Numbered from the stretch's first letter, positions 21,489-33,353 are shown. The stretch: 64,000 bases of DNA from Arthrinium phaeospermum (GCA_006503535.1 QYRS01000004.1:2046001-2110000), one strand, 5' to 3'. Program-made: numbers and translations. The notes: generated from the letters alone by a model not told the origin.

Positions 21489-24400
21489 CTAGTCGCTATA
21501 TCTCGCTGGAAGTCTCCGGACGCGGGTGCGATCGATAACATTACTGCCGTCGCTGTCGTCTGCGCCACGGGACCTGCCATCCGCGTCCTCGTTCCCAGCG
21601 TGGCCATGCACACGGCTGCGTCGGCCGCCGCCGCCGCCCAGAGTACTCAAGTCGTCTTCGCTGTCGTTGACCTCGGAAGTACGCCGGTTATTATTGTTGC
21701 TGTTGCTGATGTTGCGTGGCCCAACCAGCTCGATGTCATCTTCAGCAGCCGGCACCGAGAGCGGACTGGACTCAAGGGCATTATGCCTGACGGCCCGACG
21801 GGTTCGTCGCCGACTAGGCGAGTTATCCTCATGCTCGTCCGAATCAGTGTCGTGGGTGGCATTGCCACCCATCACGGGGCGGTTGATTACCGGATGACGA
21901 CGGGTAGAGCGCTGGCTGCCGCCACTACGACGGCTGGCACTGGCACTGACGCTCGCGCTCGGGCCCGCACCCGCACCTGGGGCGTTTTCGTGACCTTCCC
22001 CATCGTCATGATCGTCCGTGACAACCTTGCGTGCCTTTCTGCCGCGTCGTTTGGGCGTAGCTTGCAGAGGGGCGTCGTCTGTTTCTGGCTCAGTAGAAGC
22101 TTCAGGACGGGTGGCTTTGCTAATGTGGGCTCTGGTGAAGAGGTTTTCAGCTTTAGTAGCTTTGGTGTTGAACCGTCTCCGGTTACCACCACGAGCTGAA
22201 GCATCCAAACCGACTGCTGCAGGCCGGTATTCTTCTTCCTCCGACTCGTCCTCGGCCCTGCCGCGTTTGCGTTTCCTTGGCTTTTCGTCTTTGAATGGGT
22301 CTTCTTCTGCCTGTGTTTCCATTGCATTATCGTCGTCGTCGTCATCGAGATCTGAATCGGCCTTTGCCGCTGCAAACGCTTTCTTGTTGTTGTTTGGCTT
22401 GGGCCCTCGCTTCTTAGGCGGGCGACCCCTGGGTTTCTTGGGCTTGTCTACGTCTTCCTTTTTGCTTTTTCGCTTCTTGACCTTCTCTTTCCCTTCCTCC
22501 TCCTCCTTCTGCTCGTCGAGCAGCTTCTTGGTTAGGTTGGGGAAGTTTTCACCATAGTTGAAGAAGAGTTCCTCGCCGGCTTTGATATCACGCATCGCGC
22601 TGAACTTGATCCGGTATTCGCCGCAGACGTACAGGATCTTGGGCGTGATGTTACAGCCTAATCCGCGCTTGTCGCCATCATCCTGATGGTTGATGTATCG
22701 GCTTAGATTTCCATATATAGCCGCATCAACCCATATGCCCTCCTGTTCGAGTAGCGTAAACAGATAGGAGGCATTCGATTCTTCATCGAACACATCGCCA
22801 CGCCTAGCCTCCCGACGAACTCCCTCGTCCTGGCTGATCAGCTCACCCACGTATTCAATGACAAAGTCGTCCTGAGATATATCCTGTGCCGTGAAGAGAC
22901 CGTAGCCACAGTTCTCAATCATGGAGTTACCGAGGATGAGAGACTTGGCTTTGCCTCGCTGAAGAGCAACATTCTGACAACCTGTTGCATAGAGGTGATC
23001 ATTGTCTGCATTTCGGGGGTTTGCGCGCTCCAGGGCACCGCAACTGCCACAGAGAACTGGGTCGCATTCGCGATTGAGCTGCACGCATATACAGCTTTTC
23101 TGGTCTTTTGATTTCGCATTCGGAAGACACGACTTCCCATGGGAGTGACAAGCGCAACCAGTGAATTTGATGGCACACGTTTCAGCGGTGCATCGACAGA
23201 AGCGTTCGCACATGACGCGGTGCTGAACGCAGGGGCATTGACTATTACAAGGCCCCTCGTGGGAACACGGGTCGAAGTGATCTCGTCGTTGGTGCTCATG
23301 CGTAATGGTTTGTTCTTGCCAATCGCCTATCAGTACCTTTTTGTGGCGATCATACCAGCTTACGGACTTGGCCTTCACTGGTGGCTGCGGCTGCAGTGAC
23401 TCGAGTGAGGGTTTGAGATCAAGCTTTTCAAATTGACGGTTAACGTCCCAGCAGGGCCTGCCGGTTGCCACGGCTGTTGCGCATTGTACCGGAATGTTGG
23501 TATCGCAGAGAGTGGCAACAAAGGTCTTCAGCAGCATGATTTCGGTCTCGCTCCATGGTTTTGCCCTTGTGCCACGCGGTCCATACACATGGCAGTCCTG
23601 GCCACAAGGCTTTTCAGCTCTGCGAGCCACTGGGCTACCGCCGTCCTTCTTCTTTGCAGCCTCGATGGCCTTCTTGCGAAGTAAAGGCTCGAGGCCGCCG
23701 ACAACTTCGATAGAGAACCGTTTCCTCTCATTATCCACACCGTACTCTCCGTGTTCGCAGGAGTGACTGCAGCAGATTAAGCAGCCAAGTAATGCGTAGG
23801 TTTCAAGGAAAGACTCCACGGTCGTGTCCTCTACGACAGGCTTGACTTGGCTGGGGGTATCTTTCATCCACTTCTTGGTATCGACAATAGTATCGACCGA
23901 CTTGTCAAGTAACAAAACGTCACGCAAAGTAACAGCTCTTTTGTCGAGTTTTGCCGCGTCAAAGACCTTGTCGAAGGCCTCGGTAAACATGCTGACTGCT
24001 CTCGCTGTTCGTGGGGATCCAATATCGTCGTTATAGGAATTCAGCAAGCTGCTTTTCTGTTGCGGCGTCACTGCATCAGTCTGGCTTGCCATGTACCGAA
24101 TCAGAGTAGATTTTGTGCAATTCTCCAGCCCGAGTTTGTCTAGCCAGTGGTCCAGATACAGCAAGAGAATGGTGCCGTGTTCCTTCTGCATGGTCTTGTG
24201 GACCTTTTCTGGTCGACTGAGAGTAGCAAACCCAGAGGTTTTGTCCATGCTCTCCAGATTCTCGAGCCATCGCCGATACTGGGGCTCCTCCTCATCTGCT
24301 AGGTCTCGCAAATGAGGCACAAAGCTAAGCATAGTGTTGGGAGACAGGATGTTCTTCTGGATCTCTACGTGATGGAAGTTGTAGTTGGGGACAGGTTCAA

Positions 24401-25123
24401 CTGTGGTATTGAGGCAAATCACCTGGAAGTGCTCTCGCTTTTCCTGTTTGCCAATACGGCCCGGGCCCAATTGCTAGAACGACGTCAGTTTATGCATTTG
24501 TAATCTGGGTTCAGAGTGCTACATACCTTGGTTTTGAACTTCATGGTCCCTTTACTGGCCTCCATAGGCTTGGATTTGAGCTCGGAGAACCAGTTCTTCT
24601 TGGCGATATCGGGATGCGAGGGGGCGCCCTTCTTCCAAGCCAAGTGAATTTGACGCGCAGTTAAACGAGCACCATCATCTTCTATCTCCTTCTTGAACTG
24701 CCTCAGCTGCTTTTCCAACTTTTCGATAGTCCACTCGGCCTTCTTGGGCGTGTGAGCCTTGGGGGTGCGGTGACTGGCATGCTGATGAATTTGCTGATTT
24801 GGGGGAGACATGGCGGGATGGCCAAATTGGCCCGCAACACCGGCCCTTAAAGGCAGTGAGCTTGAAGTAGTCTCTTCCTTGACTTTCTGCGTCGAAGCTC
24901 TGTTACTGCGCAAAGGCGAGGCAGCAGTGGGCAAGGCGGTTTCCACGGGCACATGTGCCGTTGGTGCAGATGGAGTCCCGGGCTTACGATTGCGAGAGCC
25001 GGGCTGGGAAAACGGCTGCGAAGTCTGCTTCCGAGGCGTAGTACGGGACGCGACCCCCACCTTCTCAGACTCATCAGTAGAAGAGAGGGTGGTGAGGTCG
25101 ATTGAGTCCTGGACGGGCCCCAT
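21489..25123 (-). CDS. KMT6: KMT6 / E(z)-type histone H3 lysine-27 methyltransferase
   Basis: Two exons on the minus strand, 25123-24527 and 24473-21489. The 53-nt intron (GTATGT...CTAG) joins ...MKFKTK to QLGPGRIGKQ in phase 0; about 1193 aa. Catalytic subunit of PRC2, which writes H3K27me3 and silences facultative heterochromatin, including many secondary-metabolite genes in filamentous fungi (family knowledge). A Cys-rich CXC domain starts at about residue 597 (DPCSHEGPCNSQCPC, then CERFCRC, then GCACHSHGKSC). The SET domain spans about 705-845, with CGYGLF, DFVIEYVGELIS, SRYINHQD and GEELFFNYGENF. After SET comes a tail of about 345 residues, Lys/Asp-rich with an AT-hook-like PRGRPPKKRG near residue 880, ending RTRVRRLPARYSD. 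Animal EZH2 ends shortly after SET. The start MGPVQDSIDLTTLSS is the first ATG. Confidence 0.93.
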
Positions 25124-27130
25124 TTCGTCTGAACTAAAAGACGCCTGGCTGGCTTATCGGGGGAACCAGCGCGTCGAGATAAAATAAACTTCAACGCCGC
25201 AGTGGCCCGACAGATGCGAGGCTGAACCTTGGGAGCCTTTCTGGCTTTCTTTCGACTTCTTAGGCTGACGGATGCGCCAAGTACGGGAGAGGGAAGGCCA
25301 ATCAATGTCCGCAGTGCCTCATCTTACTACGTCTAGATGTGCATAAGAACCGCTGGAAAAGTCTCAAGATCTAGTTCATGGCATACAACCTGCAAGGGAT
25401 TGCACGTACGATAACGGACCAGTCCTGGCTTCCAGGATCAATCGCGTAGTGGCACTTTGCTATTTCCTTTCCGTAGCAGATTGGATTAAAAAGCAGAAAG
25501 CCTTGATGAGAACCCTGATTGCAAAGGGATGGAGATGTCCAAGTAAAGAAGTGTGTATGACAACAATCAAACCTGCTGATCAAGACTGGAGAGAAAACGC
25601 GCAGGCAGGCAGTCCCTTTTCGATGTTTGGCGACTTATTAGATCAAAATATTCATAATGGAACGACCGGACAGTGGTGATCGTCAACCTCAGCGGCGGAA
25701 AGATGATGGGAGTACTAGCCACTTTGTCAGGAGACGCGAAGCAACCGCGTCTTGTCTCACGGTCGGCCCATTTAATCTCTTGGTTACCTTCGGGTGTGGC
25801 GCAGGCACCTCTAGTGTGGCTCCAGAGCTGACTGATACCCCAGGTTCCCAAGAACCTAAGAACCCAAACTGACTTGAAGCTTCTCAATACCCTTATCCCA
25901 TTGGAAATGTTAATTCGCTCTAAATCGTGTCCCTAATTGGAGTAGCAATGAATATGACCAGAGTATGGACATTATAATCTTGGTTATTTGAATAGATACC
26001 CTTGAGTTGCTATCGCTATGACTAGAGGTCGTGCCCCATTGACGTGCGCTCTCGATGATAGTGATGCAGTTCTGATGCAGGAATTGCATCCATTCCATTA
26101 CGGATTCTTGCCCATGTATCAATTTTCCTTTTGAACCATGCCAGACGCAGTCGCCCGGCTGGCAACCATCCGTCAAGTACCAATAATGCAGATGTCTTTT
26201 GTGTGCACATAGGTCGATGACGTGCAATGGTGCCCCCTTAATCCTTTCGAATCCGCATCAGGACAAGTGTACAGCCTCTTGTCTTACCCCAACGAGGTCA
26301 TCATTGCTATGGTGATGGGATGAATCAATGGTGTCAAATTCGCATTGGACGGTGCGGGACATGCGGTATGCTGCGGTTCGGTATGTATTGGAAAGGCCTA
26401 CTGTTCAGTAGGTGCCTGGATAGCTCAGTTGAGCCAATGGCAAGAGGCCAATCAAAGGCAGATCGGCACTTAGCAGCACCACAGCCCACTCGATCACCGC
26501 TGGATCAGACTCAGTCCAACGCCGTTTCAGCGCTACTCTTCCCTTTTCAATGATGATGACGTAGGAACCAATGCCTTCCCGTCCCGACGTTTCCATCAAC
26601 GTAGACTGATTGAGTTGGGGTGGTCCTGTCAGCGGTCGTCTATCTTACCTCTCTGTGGACAAAGCGCTACCTACAGCTCTCGCCCTCCCACTGCTGCTTC
26701 AAACAAATAACATTGACGATCCATCATCACTACAAACTCAGCCCAAAAGACCACCCCTCATCTCTCCCTCTCTCGCACAACACACACACACACACAATCT
26801 CTCCCTCACTTGTCTACAGATATACTTATACCCCATATACCCTGCCCTGCCCTGCGCCGACTTTGCCACTACTGATACGATCGGTTATCTCAATCGCAAC
26901 TGATCCGCCGACGTCCAGCCCACAGACGCAGCCCGCTTTTGATCGACATAAGTTCACCCGGAGCCCTCACATCGTTCCAGCTGTGCGATTCGACTGCAGC
27001 GCATCAACAAGCCCCCTTTGTTACCACAATCAAAGATCCCTTCGTCTTCAACCCACGCCCCCGGCCTCCCGCTTGTCGATCAGCCGCACAGTACAAGCAC
27101 TACGCTTGAACAACACCAACTTTCACCAAG
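25124..27130. promoter_or_regulatory. Divergent intergenic region KMT6 / PIL1
   Basis: About 2 kb shared upstream region. The 26.60-27.13 kb part is strongly C/T-rich with a CA repeat and looks like the PIL1 core promoter and 5' leader. No coding frame was supported. Confidence 0.5.
26780..26796. repeat. CA dinucleotide microsatellite
   Basis: About eight AC units inside the C/T-rich leader-like DNA upstream of PIL1. Confidence 0.85.
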
Positions 27131-28474
27131 ATGCACCGCACGTATTCTATGCGCCAGACCAGGGCGCCGACTGCCTCGCAAATCCAGGTATGGCACCCCT
27201 GGATTACTGAATCATTGCAAATGCAGAAGAAGACATCACTAACGCAATGCACCGGCTAGAACCCCCCTCCCCCTCCCTCGACCACCAAGGCCGGCCGCCT
27301 GTTTGGCAAGGGCACATTTGGTGCGTCGCATCCTGTCGCAATGATGTCGCAAACAACTAACTTGAAGTAGGACATGCTCTCCGCCGCAACGCCGCGGGCG
27401 CATTCGGCCCCGACCTGGCCAAGAAGTTGACACAACTCGTTAAGATGGAGAAGAACGTGATGCGCTCCTTGGAAACCGTCGCAAAGGAACGCATGGAGGT
27501 AGCAGTATGTCGCAGTCGCATTTGCTCAATCCGTCCTTCGCTGTCGAATAGATCGCTAATGCCTCATCCAGCAACAACTTTCCATCTGGGGTGAAGCTGG
27601 TGACGAAGATGTTTCGGACGTGACAGACAAGCTTGGTGTCCTCCTCTACGAGATCGGTGAACTGGAGGATCAGTACGTCGATCGTTATGACCAGTACCGA
27701 GTCACCATGAAGAGCATCAGAAACATTGAAGCTTCGGTGCAACCTAGCAGAGATCGTAAGTGCCCATTCTCGCTGGGTGACACGAGTGTCATCTAGTATG
27801 GTTGTACAGCAGTGTCAAAGCTAACACACCAATTCCCAACAGGCAAGCAAAAGATCACCGACAACATTGCCCAGCTCAAGTACAAGGAGCCCAACTCTCC
27901 CAAGATTGTAGTCCTCGAGCAGGAACTCGTTCGAGCCGAAGCTGAGTCGCTTGTTGCCGAGGCGCAACTGTCCAACATCACGCGTGAGAAGATAAAGTCT
28001 GCCTACACGTACCAGTTTGACGCCCTGCGCGAGCACTGTGAGAAGGTTGCCATCATTGCCGGATTTGGAAAACACCTCCTCGAGCTCATTGACGATACGC
28101 CCGTCACCCCCGGTGAGACCCGCGCTGCTTACGATGGTTACGAAGCCAGCAAGGCTATCATTCAAGACTGCGAGGATGCCCTCACCAACTGGGTCACTAC
28201 CAATGCCGCAGTGTCTTCCAAGCTGTCTACTCGAGCCCGCACTCTGTCTACGAGGCGGAGGAACAACATCAAGGCCCGTAGCGAAGGACTAGATCTCTCG
28301 GGCCAGGATGCTCCTCTCAACGATCGGGACTCGTGGGTTGCTGCTGGCGATCATAAGAACCACGAGTACGATGACGAAGACGAGGAGGATGAACGTGCTC
28401 ACTCGGTTCTTGACAGCGATAGTGGCCTCAATGGTGAAGACCACCGTGGAAGAAGCGAGGCAATGGCCGCCTAG
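27131..28474 (+). CDS. PIL1: PIL1/LSP1, eisosome core BAR-domain protein
   Basis: Five exons: 27131-27187, 27260-27320, 27371-27504, 27572-27755 and 27843-28474; about 355 aa. Builds the filament scaffold of eisosomes under the plasma membrane by binding PI(4,5)P2 with a banana-shaped BAR domain. The hand-spliced protein starts MHRTYSMRQTRAPTASQIQ, then NPPPPPSTTKAGRLFGKG, the segment hallmark of Pil1/Lsp1. The BAR core follows (KKLTQLVKMEKNVMRSLE, QQLSIWGEAGDEDVSDVTDK, GELEDQYVDRYDQYR, SIRNIEASVQPSRDRKQK, LEQELVRAEAESLVAEAQL). The tail is acidic, with DDEDEEDE. Intron sizes are 72, 50, 67 and 87 nt; phases agree throughout. The first two coding exons are only 57 and 61 nt, so a simple ORF search sees just the last exon. 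Confidence 0.95.
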
Positions 28475-29233
28475 GATATGTCGCGAGGCGGCGATCCAGT
28501 TCAAGACTTGGATCTTACCAGTAATGGGTATAATAATGTCTAATAAGAGACACGAAAGACAATGATATCGACATTTGTCGAAATTAACTGGTTGTTTTCT
28601 TTGGGTGTTCCTGGGACGAATGGGAAGCTTTGGTGGGTGTTCAGGGACGGGGTTTTGGAGAACTCAATTCGTTGCGGCGAACTCTTCTCATCAGGTGGTC
28701 ACTGGTTGATGACTATCGTTCTGTATGATTACCATTTTTTCCCCAAAACAAATAATTTGAAGTTTCTTTACATCTACAGCCAATAAAAATATGGCATAGG
28801 TGCCAGAGACACCTGGATCAGCGGATATCTGTCTATACTCCTGATTGAGTCCGCAATAAATCGGTATGAGTATTGCTGGCAACACTTGGCTTTGAGTTCT
28901 TTTGGATCCTGCCGTGTAAAGATGGCGATGCGTGACAGGTGTTGTGGAGCAATAGCGGCTGCACGACAGCCGTCATAAATAAATTCATGCCCACATGCCT
29001 GGTGACGAGATAACTACCAGACCTAAGCACACCACTGAAAACAGGAATGACTAAGTGCCTAAAGCCATTGAAGGTAGATATTCATGTGTATAATCAACTT
29101 TAACCAGTGCACAATGGTGAGGGAATAGGCACAATCGAGTCAATCAGCAGCAGGACAAGGGACAAGGCAAATCGGAGGTATTGGTGCACTCAAATCGGCT
29201 GCGATCCATCAGGAAGGCAATTGGCATTTTCCA
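28475..29233. other. Intergenic region PIL1 - RTT10
   Basis: Tandem arrangement: PIL1 3' flank, then the RTT10 promoter. AT-rich around 28.7-28.8 kb (CAATAAAAATATG at about 28780 could serve as a poly(A)-type signal). No gene was seen. Confidence 0.45.
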
Positions 29234-32200
29234 ATGTCCACCTGCGCTCTGGACAATGTCTCGAAGAGGCAAAATGTCCATCATGCACTGCAGTTGCATA
29301 GGGAGTCCGTGTTGAACCCAGTTACGGCCCTCTCTTTCATCACCTCGAGTATCGACGGACGGCGCTATCTTCTTGCAGGCGAAGACAACCACCTGAGAGT
29401 CTACGATGTCGAGTCTTCGTGCATGTGCGGCCAAGCCCCTATCTTCAAGTCGCAGTCGATTCATGGCATTTGTGTCTCGCCGCACCCGATCGATCGAGAA
29501 CAGCGACTTGTTCTCATTTGGGGCGGCACTTCCGTCTCGGTGGTAAGCCAGGCCCTGATCGAGCGACTTGTTGCCGGCGATGTTCCATCAGGGATTTCTG
29601 AAGAGGTGACTGCCCCTGACCGGGTGCTATATGGCATTTTGTCGCCCTACGACAGCAATGCTTTGGCCTTGGTAACTGCACACAATGAGCTGGTTCTGGG
29701 ACAGGCTGGGCATGGCTCCAGGACCATTACGTTTGACAGACCGGTTTCGCCGTCCAGACCGATGCTTTTCTCTGGGACCTTGTCATGGGAGTCCCCGGAC
29801 TGTATCCTGATCGCTTCAGGCACGGTTTTTGGTGAAATCGTTGTTTGGAAGCATCATCTCAACACAAGGCAGTCGGCTGAATCGAGCAGTGAAATCATGT
29901 TCGTCTTCTCCGGCCACGAAGGCTCCATTTTCGGAGTCAGTATCTCCCACTCTATCCCATTCGGTGATGGGGCAAGCCTTACGTTGCTTGCAAGCTGCAG
30001 CGACGACCGGACGATACGCGTATGGGACATCACTGAGGTCCGCGGTGACCGTTCAAGCCAGCGTACCAAATACCTTCAGGAATTCTCGGCTGCGCGTGAG
30101 ACCGGGTTCGGGGACAGCCTTGTGTCGGCTGCCGGCGAAGGTCAAGCGAATGGCAGGTGCCTAGCTGTGGCCATGGGACATGCGTCAAGGATCTGGCATG
30201 TAGAGTTCTCATTTCAAGTGATGCCCGAGCGGCCGTCCGATACGGCTGCACTTGACATCTGGTCCTTTGGGGAGGATGCGACTGTACAGAAATGGGACAT
30301 GTCCCTCCATGACCTACAGCCCTCAATGAAGACTCTCGAGAGCAATGGCAAAACCGTTGCCGACCCCAAACAGTTAACGCGACTTTCACATCAGACCACA
30401 TATCACAACCACAGCGGGAAGCATATATGGTCCCGTGCATTGACTTGGGATGGTGCCTACGGGTTGCTGATTGCGACGGGAGGCTCGGACGGTCGGATAT
30501 CACTCATCAGAGCTTCGCAAGAACCAAGCATGAGCTGTCTTAACGAAGTCCCCTTCGAGGAACCTTCGGAGCCTCCTGCCCCTACCGCTACACCAGAAGT
30601 CACCTCTCCAGTCTCATCTGACCAACCACCTGAAGAACCGAAGAAAAAGAAGAAGTCGAAGGTTAGGAAAGTCAAAGAGACCTTCAACCATTTCAATTTT
30701 GTTTCCGAGTCCAGCCTACTCGCCATCACAAACTCTGGTCGCCTCTTCCGGGGTGTTTTCAAACCAGAGATATCATGGGATGAAGTGCCTGTCGTACCCG
30801 AGGTGCGCGAGTCTCTGCGCTCATACACTGTCATTGCAAGCTCAGGCAGCACAGGCACCGCCTTGATAGGTACTTCATCGGGCACTGTATACCTCTACCG
30901 CGATCATGCGGTTCCAGTCATCGAACCGATCGCACAGGTCTCTGGCAAGGTGGAGGGCTTGTTTGATCTTTCCAGAAAGACCAAATATGCCCAGACTTCT
31001 TCGTCCTCAAATGACAACAAGCCGTCAGCTGTCTCGTCAGACTTACCATCATTTCTTGTCACTGCTTTTGGGAGTCCAGTTGCGATTCTCCTTACCATGG
31101 ACGACGCCACAGACAACACTCAAGTGACAAAGACAGAATTGGCCTTGGAGAAAGGATTCGCTGTTACAACCGCTGCTATCTGTAACAAGCACGTCATTTT
31201 GGGGTCAAGAAATGGCCGGCTATCAATACTAAAACCTCACCAAGGGGAATATCGTATGCTCGAGTGCCAGTACAAAGCCACTACAAAGGATGCGATCACA
31301 TCAATCTCATTACTTCCTGCATGTATGAGTGAAGGTGTTATGGACATTCTCATGACCAGCCGCGATGGAAAATACAGGGTACACAGGATTTCCATCAGAG
31401 ACGAACACTTTCAAGGCATACTACTACATGAGATCTCGCCTCCTTTTGGACCCGTCATCGAGAGCGCATGGTTCTACGAAAACCCCGACGGAAGCCAAGA
31501 CCTGATGCTCTGCGGGTTCCGGAGCAAGAACTTCGTGGTTTGGAACGAGACGCAGGGACGGGAGGTTGTGACGGCCGACTGCGGCGGCGCCCACCGAATG
31601 TTCGCCTGCACGCCGCTCTCTGCCTCTTCGGAAGGATGCAGGTTTGTCTTCACCAAAAGCTCCCAGCTCTGCGTCTTCTCGCAACTGCAAGCCTCGCACA
31701 GCACGTTGAAACCCGGGGGCCATGGACGCGAAATTCGCGCCGTCGCCTCCTCTGGTCCTTTTGTGGCCACCGGGGCTGAAGACACCAATATCCGGCTCTG
31801 GCGCTACGACCCCGGCAGGGATCCACGGTGTGTCGCTATCCTGGAGAAGCACACTACCGGGATCCAGACGATCAGATGGCATGAGCAGAGTTACCTCTTC
31901 AGCAGTGGTGGCATTGAGGAGTTCTTTGTCTGGAAGGTCACGCCGCTGGAGAACGACCCTCTGGGCCTGGCAGTGGTTTGCGAGGCTACCTTCACCGACA
32001 AAAGCGAGATTGGTGATCTACGAATCATGGACTTTGACATCCAACTTCTAGGTGAAGACGCCGGGGCAAATAGCTCGTTTGCCATCTCCATGGCCCTTTC
32101 GGATTCGACTCTACAGACGTATAGCTACTCGAAAGATAACGGATTCCGTTTGTTGGCAAGGGGCTCATATACTGGCGCGTGTTTCTCTCAGCTCCGCCAC

Positions 32201-32764
32201 CTCTCTTTCAATGAGTCCGTCCTGGAAATACTGACAGCTGCCACGGATGGCCATGTCGGCATTTGGAAAGCCCCTATCTCGCTAGCTCTTAAAGGCGGCG
32301 ATGTAGCCCAATATACTGCCTTTACCATCAGCAGGATACACCAGAGCACGATCAAGTCTCTGGATATCCGCCAAACCAGTGGCACAGACTGCCCGTCATA
32401 TCTTCTCGCCACGGGCGGAGACGATAACGCCATAGCCTTCTCGCATCTACACCAGGACGCCGAGTCGGGCCAGTTGGCATTCGGGAAGAAACACATCGTA
32501 CGGCCGGCGCACGGGGCAGCAATAACAGGCGTGGCTATCTTGAAGAGCAGCTTCGACCAGAGCCAGGCAACAGTCGTCAGTATAAGCAATGACCAGCGGG
32601 TCCTCAAATGGCGGGTCCTCGATTGGGCGACCGCGAAAGCGAAGGTCCAGCTGCTGGAGTCCCGCCACAGCGCCATTGCCGATGCTGGCGATCTGGAACT
32701 GCTGTCGGAGGACAAGGTCATTGTGGCGGGCGTGGGCCTGGAGGTTTGGGATCCTCTGGCTTAG
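29234..32764 (+). CDS. RTT10: RTT10/WDR6-like WD40 protein (tRNA 2'-O-methylation cofactor)
   Basis: A single-exon protein of 1176 aa. The family (yeast Rtt10/Trm734, human WDR6) partners the Trm7/FTSJ1 methyltransferase for wobble-position 2'-O-methylation of tRNA and has roles in endosomal recycling. The N-terminus has the family start (HRESVLNPVTALSF, then LLAGEDNHLRVYDVE). WD-type units are visible along the chain: GHEGSIFGVSIS with SCSDDRTIRVWDI (about residues 227-265), GHASRIWHVEFS with SFGEDATVQKWDM, ATGGSDGRISLI, ATGAEDTNIRLWRYD, ATGGDDNAIAFSHL and SISNDQRVLKWRVLDW near the end. A Lys-rich linker (EEPKKKKKSKVRKVKE, about residue 475) precedes the middle propeller part. The C-terminus, VAGVGLEVWDPLA, is complete. 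The start is the ATG at 29234; the frame is open for a short way upstream without another Met. Confidence 0.88.
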   Translation: MSTCALDNVSKRQNVHHALQLHRESVLNPVTALSFITSSIDGRRYLLAGEDNHLRVYDVESSCMCGQAPIFKSQSIHGICVSPHPIDREQRLVLIWGGTSVSVVSQALIERLVAGDVPSGISEEVTAPDRVLYGILSPYDSNALALVTAHNELVLGQAGHGSRTITFDRPVSPSRPMLFSGTLSWESPDCILIASGTVFGEIVVWKHHLNTRQSAESSSEIMFVFSGHEGSIFGVSISHSIPFGDGASLTLLASCSDDRTIRVWDITEVRGDRSSQRTKYLQEFSAARETGFGDSLVSAAGEGQANGRCLAVAMGHASRIWHVEFSFQVMPERPSDTAALDIWSFGEDATVQKWDMSLHDLQPSMKTLESNGKTVADPKQLTRLSHQTTYHNHSGKHIWSRALTWDGAYGLLIATGGSDGRISLIRASQEPSMSCLNEVPFEEPSEPPAPTATPEVTSPVSSDQPPEEPKKKKKSKVRKVKETFNHFNFVSESSLLAITNSGRLFRGVFKPEISWDEVPVVPEVRESLRSYTVIASSGSTGTALIGTSSGTVYLYRDHAVPVIEPIAQVSGKVEGLFDLSRKTKYAQTSSSSNDNKPSAVSSDLPSFLVTAFGSPVAILLTMDDATDNTQVTKTELALEKGFAVTTAAICNKHVILGSRNGRLSILKPHQGEYRMLECQYKATTKDAITSISLLPACMSEGVMDILMTSRDGKYRVHRISIRDEHFQGILLHEISPPFGPVIESAWFYENPDGSQDLMLCGFRSKNFVVWNETQGREVVTADCGGAHRMFACTPLSASSEGCRFVFTKSSQLCVFSQLQASHSTLKPGGHGREIRAVASSGPFVATGAEDTNIRLWRYDPGRDPRCVAILEKHTTGIQTIRWHEQSYLFSSGGIEEFFVWKVTPLENDPLGLAVVCEATFTDKSEIGDLRIMDFDIQLLGEDAGANSSFAISMALSDSTLQTYSYSKDNGFRLLARGSYTGACFSQLRHLSFNESVLEILTAATDGHVGIWKAPISLALKGGDVAQYTAFTISRIHQSTIKSLDIRQTSGTDCPSYLLATGGDDNAIAFSHLHQDAESGQLAFGKKHIVRPAHGAAITGVAILKSSFDQSQATVVSISNDQRVLKWRVLDWATAKAKVQLLESRHSAIADAGDLELLSEDKVIVAGVGLEVWDPLA

Positions 32765-33279
32765 AGACTGTACTCGAATAGAACTTGCGCTCTAGGTACT
32801 ATAGATATATGTCACGATGCTTCAAGCAGTGATACGTTGACGCATAGAACAATATATATACATACTCAAGTAGGTAGCTCCATATTTGCTATCGAAGAAA
32901 TGTTGAAGGGCCAGTGGCATTACTCCGGCAACACCCAGTCCGATCAATCAGCTTATATGACTTGACACAGAGTTACAATACTGCGACGTCTGATTGAGTA
33001 TTATATATCTTTCTCTCGCGACCAAGGCAAGGATGCTTGCCTTTCAATTAGGTGATGGAACTCTCCACTCCTTTCAGGATACCTAAGGGCTTATCTCGCA
33101 GTACCTTGGTCAGCCACGAGCATATGACTCACAACCTAATAACACTTATGGCTATCACCATAGATCCCAACTTATGTAGAACATCCATAAGGCATACAAC
33201 TCGTCAACCACCACATAATAAGAGTATGCTTAACTTTCTTTTTGTCAAGCAGCAACAGCAGCATAAGCAAAAAGAAAAA
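32765..33279. other. Intergenic region RTT10 - tRNA
   Basis: AT-rich 3' flank of RTT10 with TATATATACATA (about 32850) and TATTATATATC (about 33000). It provides the upstream flank of the tRNA gene; no coding frame was seen. Confidence 0.45.
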
Positions 33280-33351
33280 AGCATCTTGGCGCAGGGGAAG
33301 CGCGCCGGGCTCATAACCCGGAGGTCCTTGGATCGAAACCAAGAGATGCTA
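33280..33351 (+). tRNA. Initiator tRNA-Met (CAU), intronless
   Basis: Folds as a complete 72-nt cloverleaf. The acceptor stem AGCATCT pairs with AGATGCT, followed by discriminator A. The D-arm region TGGCGCAGGGGAAGCGC matches the A box. The anticodon stem CCGGG/CCCGG encloses CTCATAA (anticodon CAT), and the T stem CTTGG/CCAAG encloses ATCGAAA. Three features mark it as the initiator, not the elongator: the A1:U72 pair, three G:C pairs at the base of the anticodon stem, and A in place of the usual T at position 54. A pol III terminator (T5) follows at 33354. It is the only tRNA found in the window. Confidence 0.95.
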
Positions 33352-33353
33352 GC

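Noticed and set aside
22018..22557. 179-codon plus-strand frame
   Set aside because: Antisense shadow of the Lys/Ser-rich tail of KMT6.
32791..32804. 14-mer TCTAGGTACTATAG also present at 47384-47397
   Set aside because: In 64 kb several shared 14-mers are expected by chance; flanks do not match.
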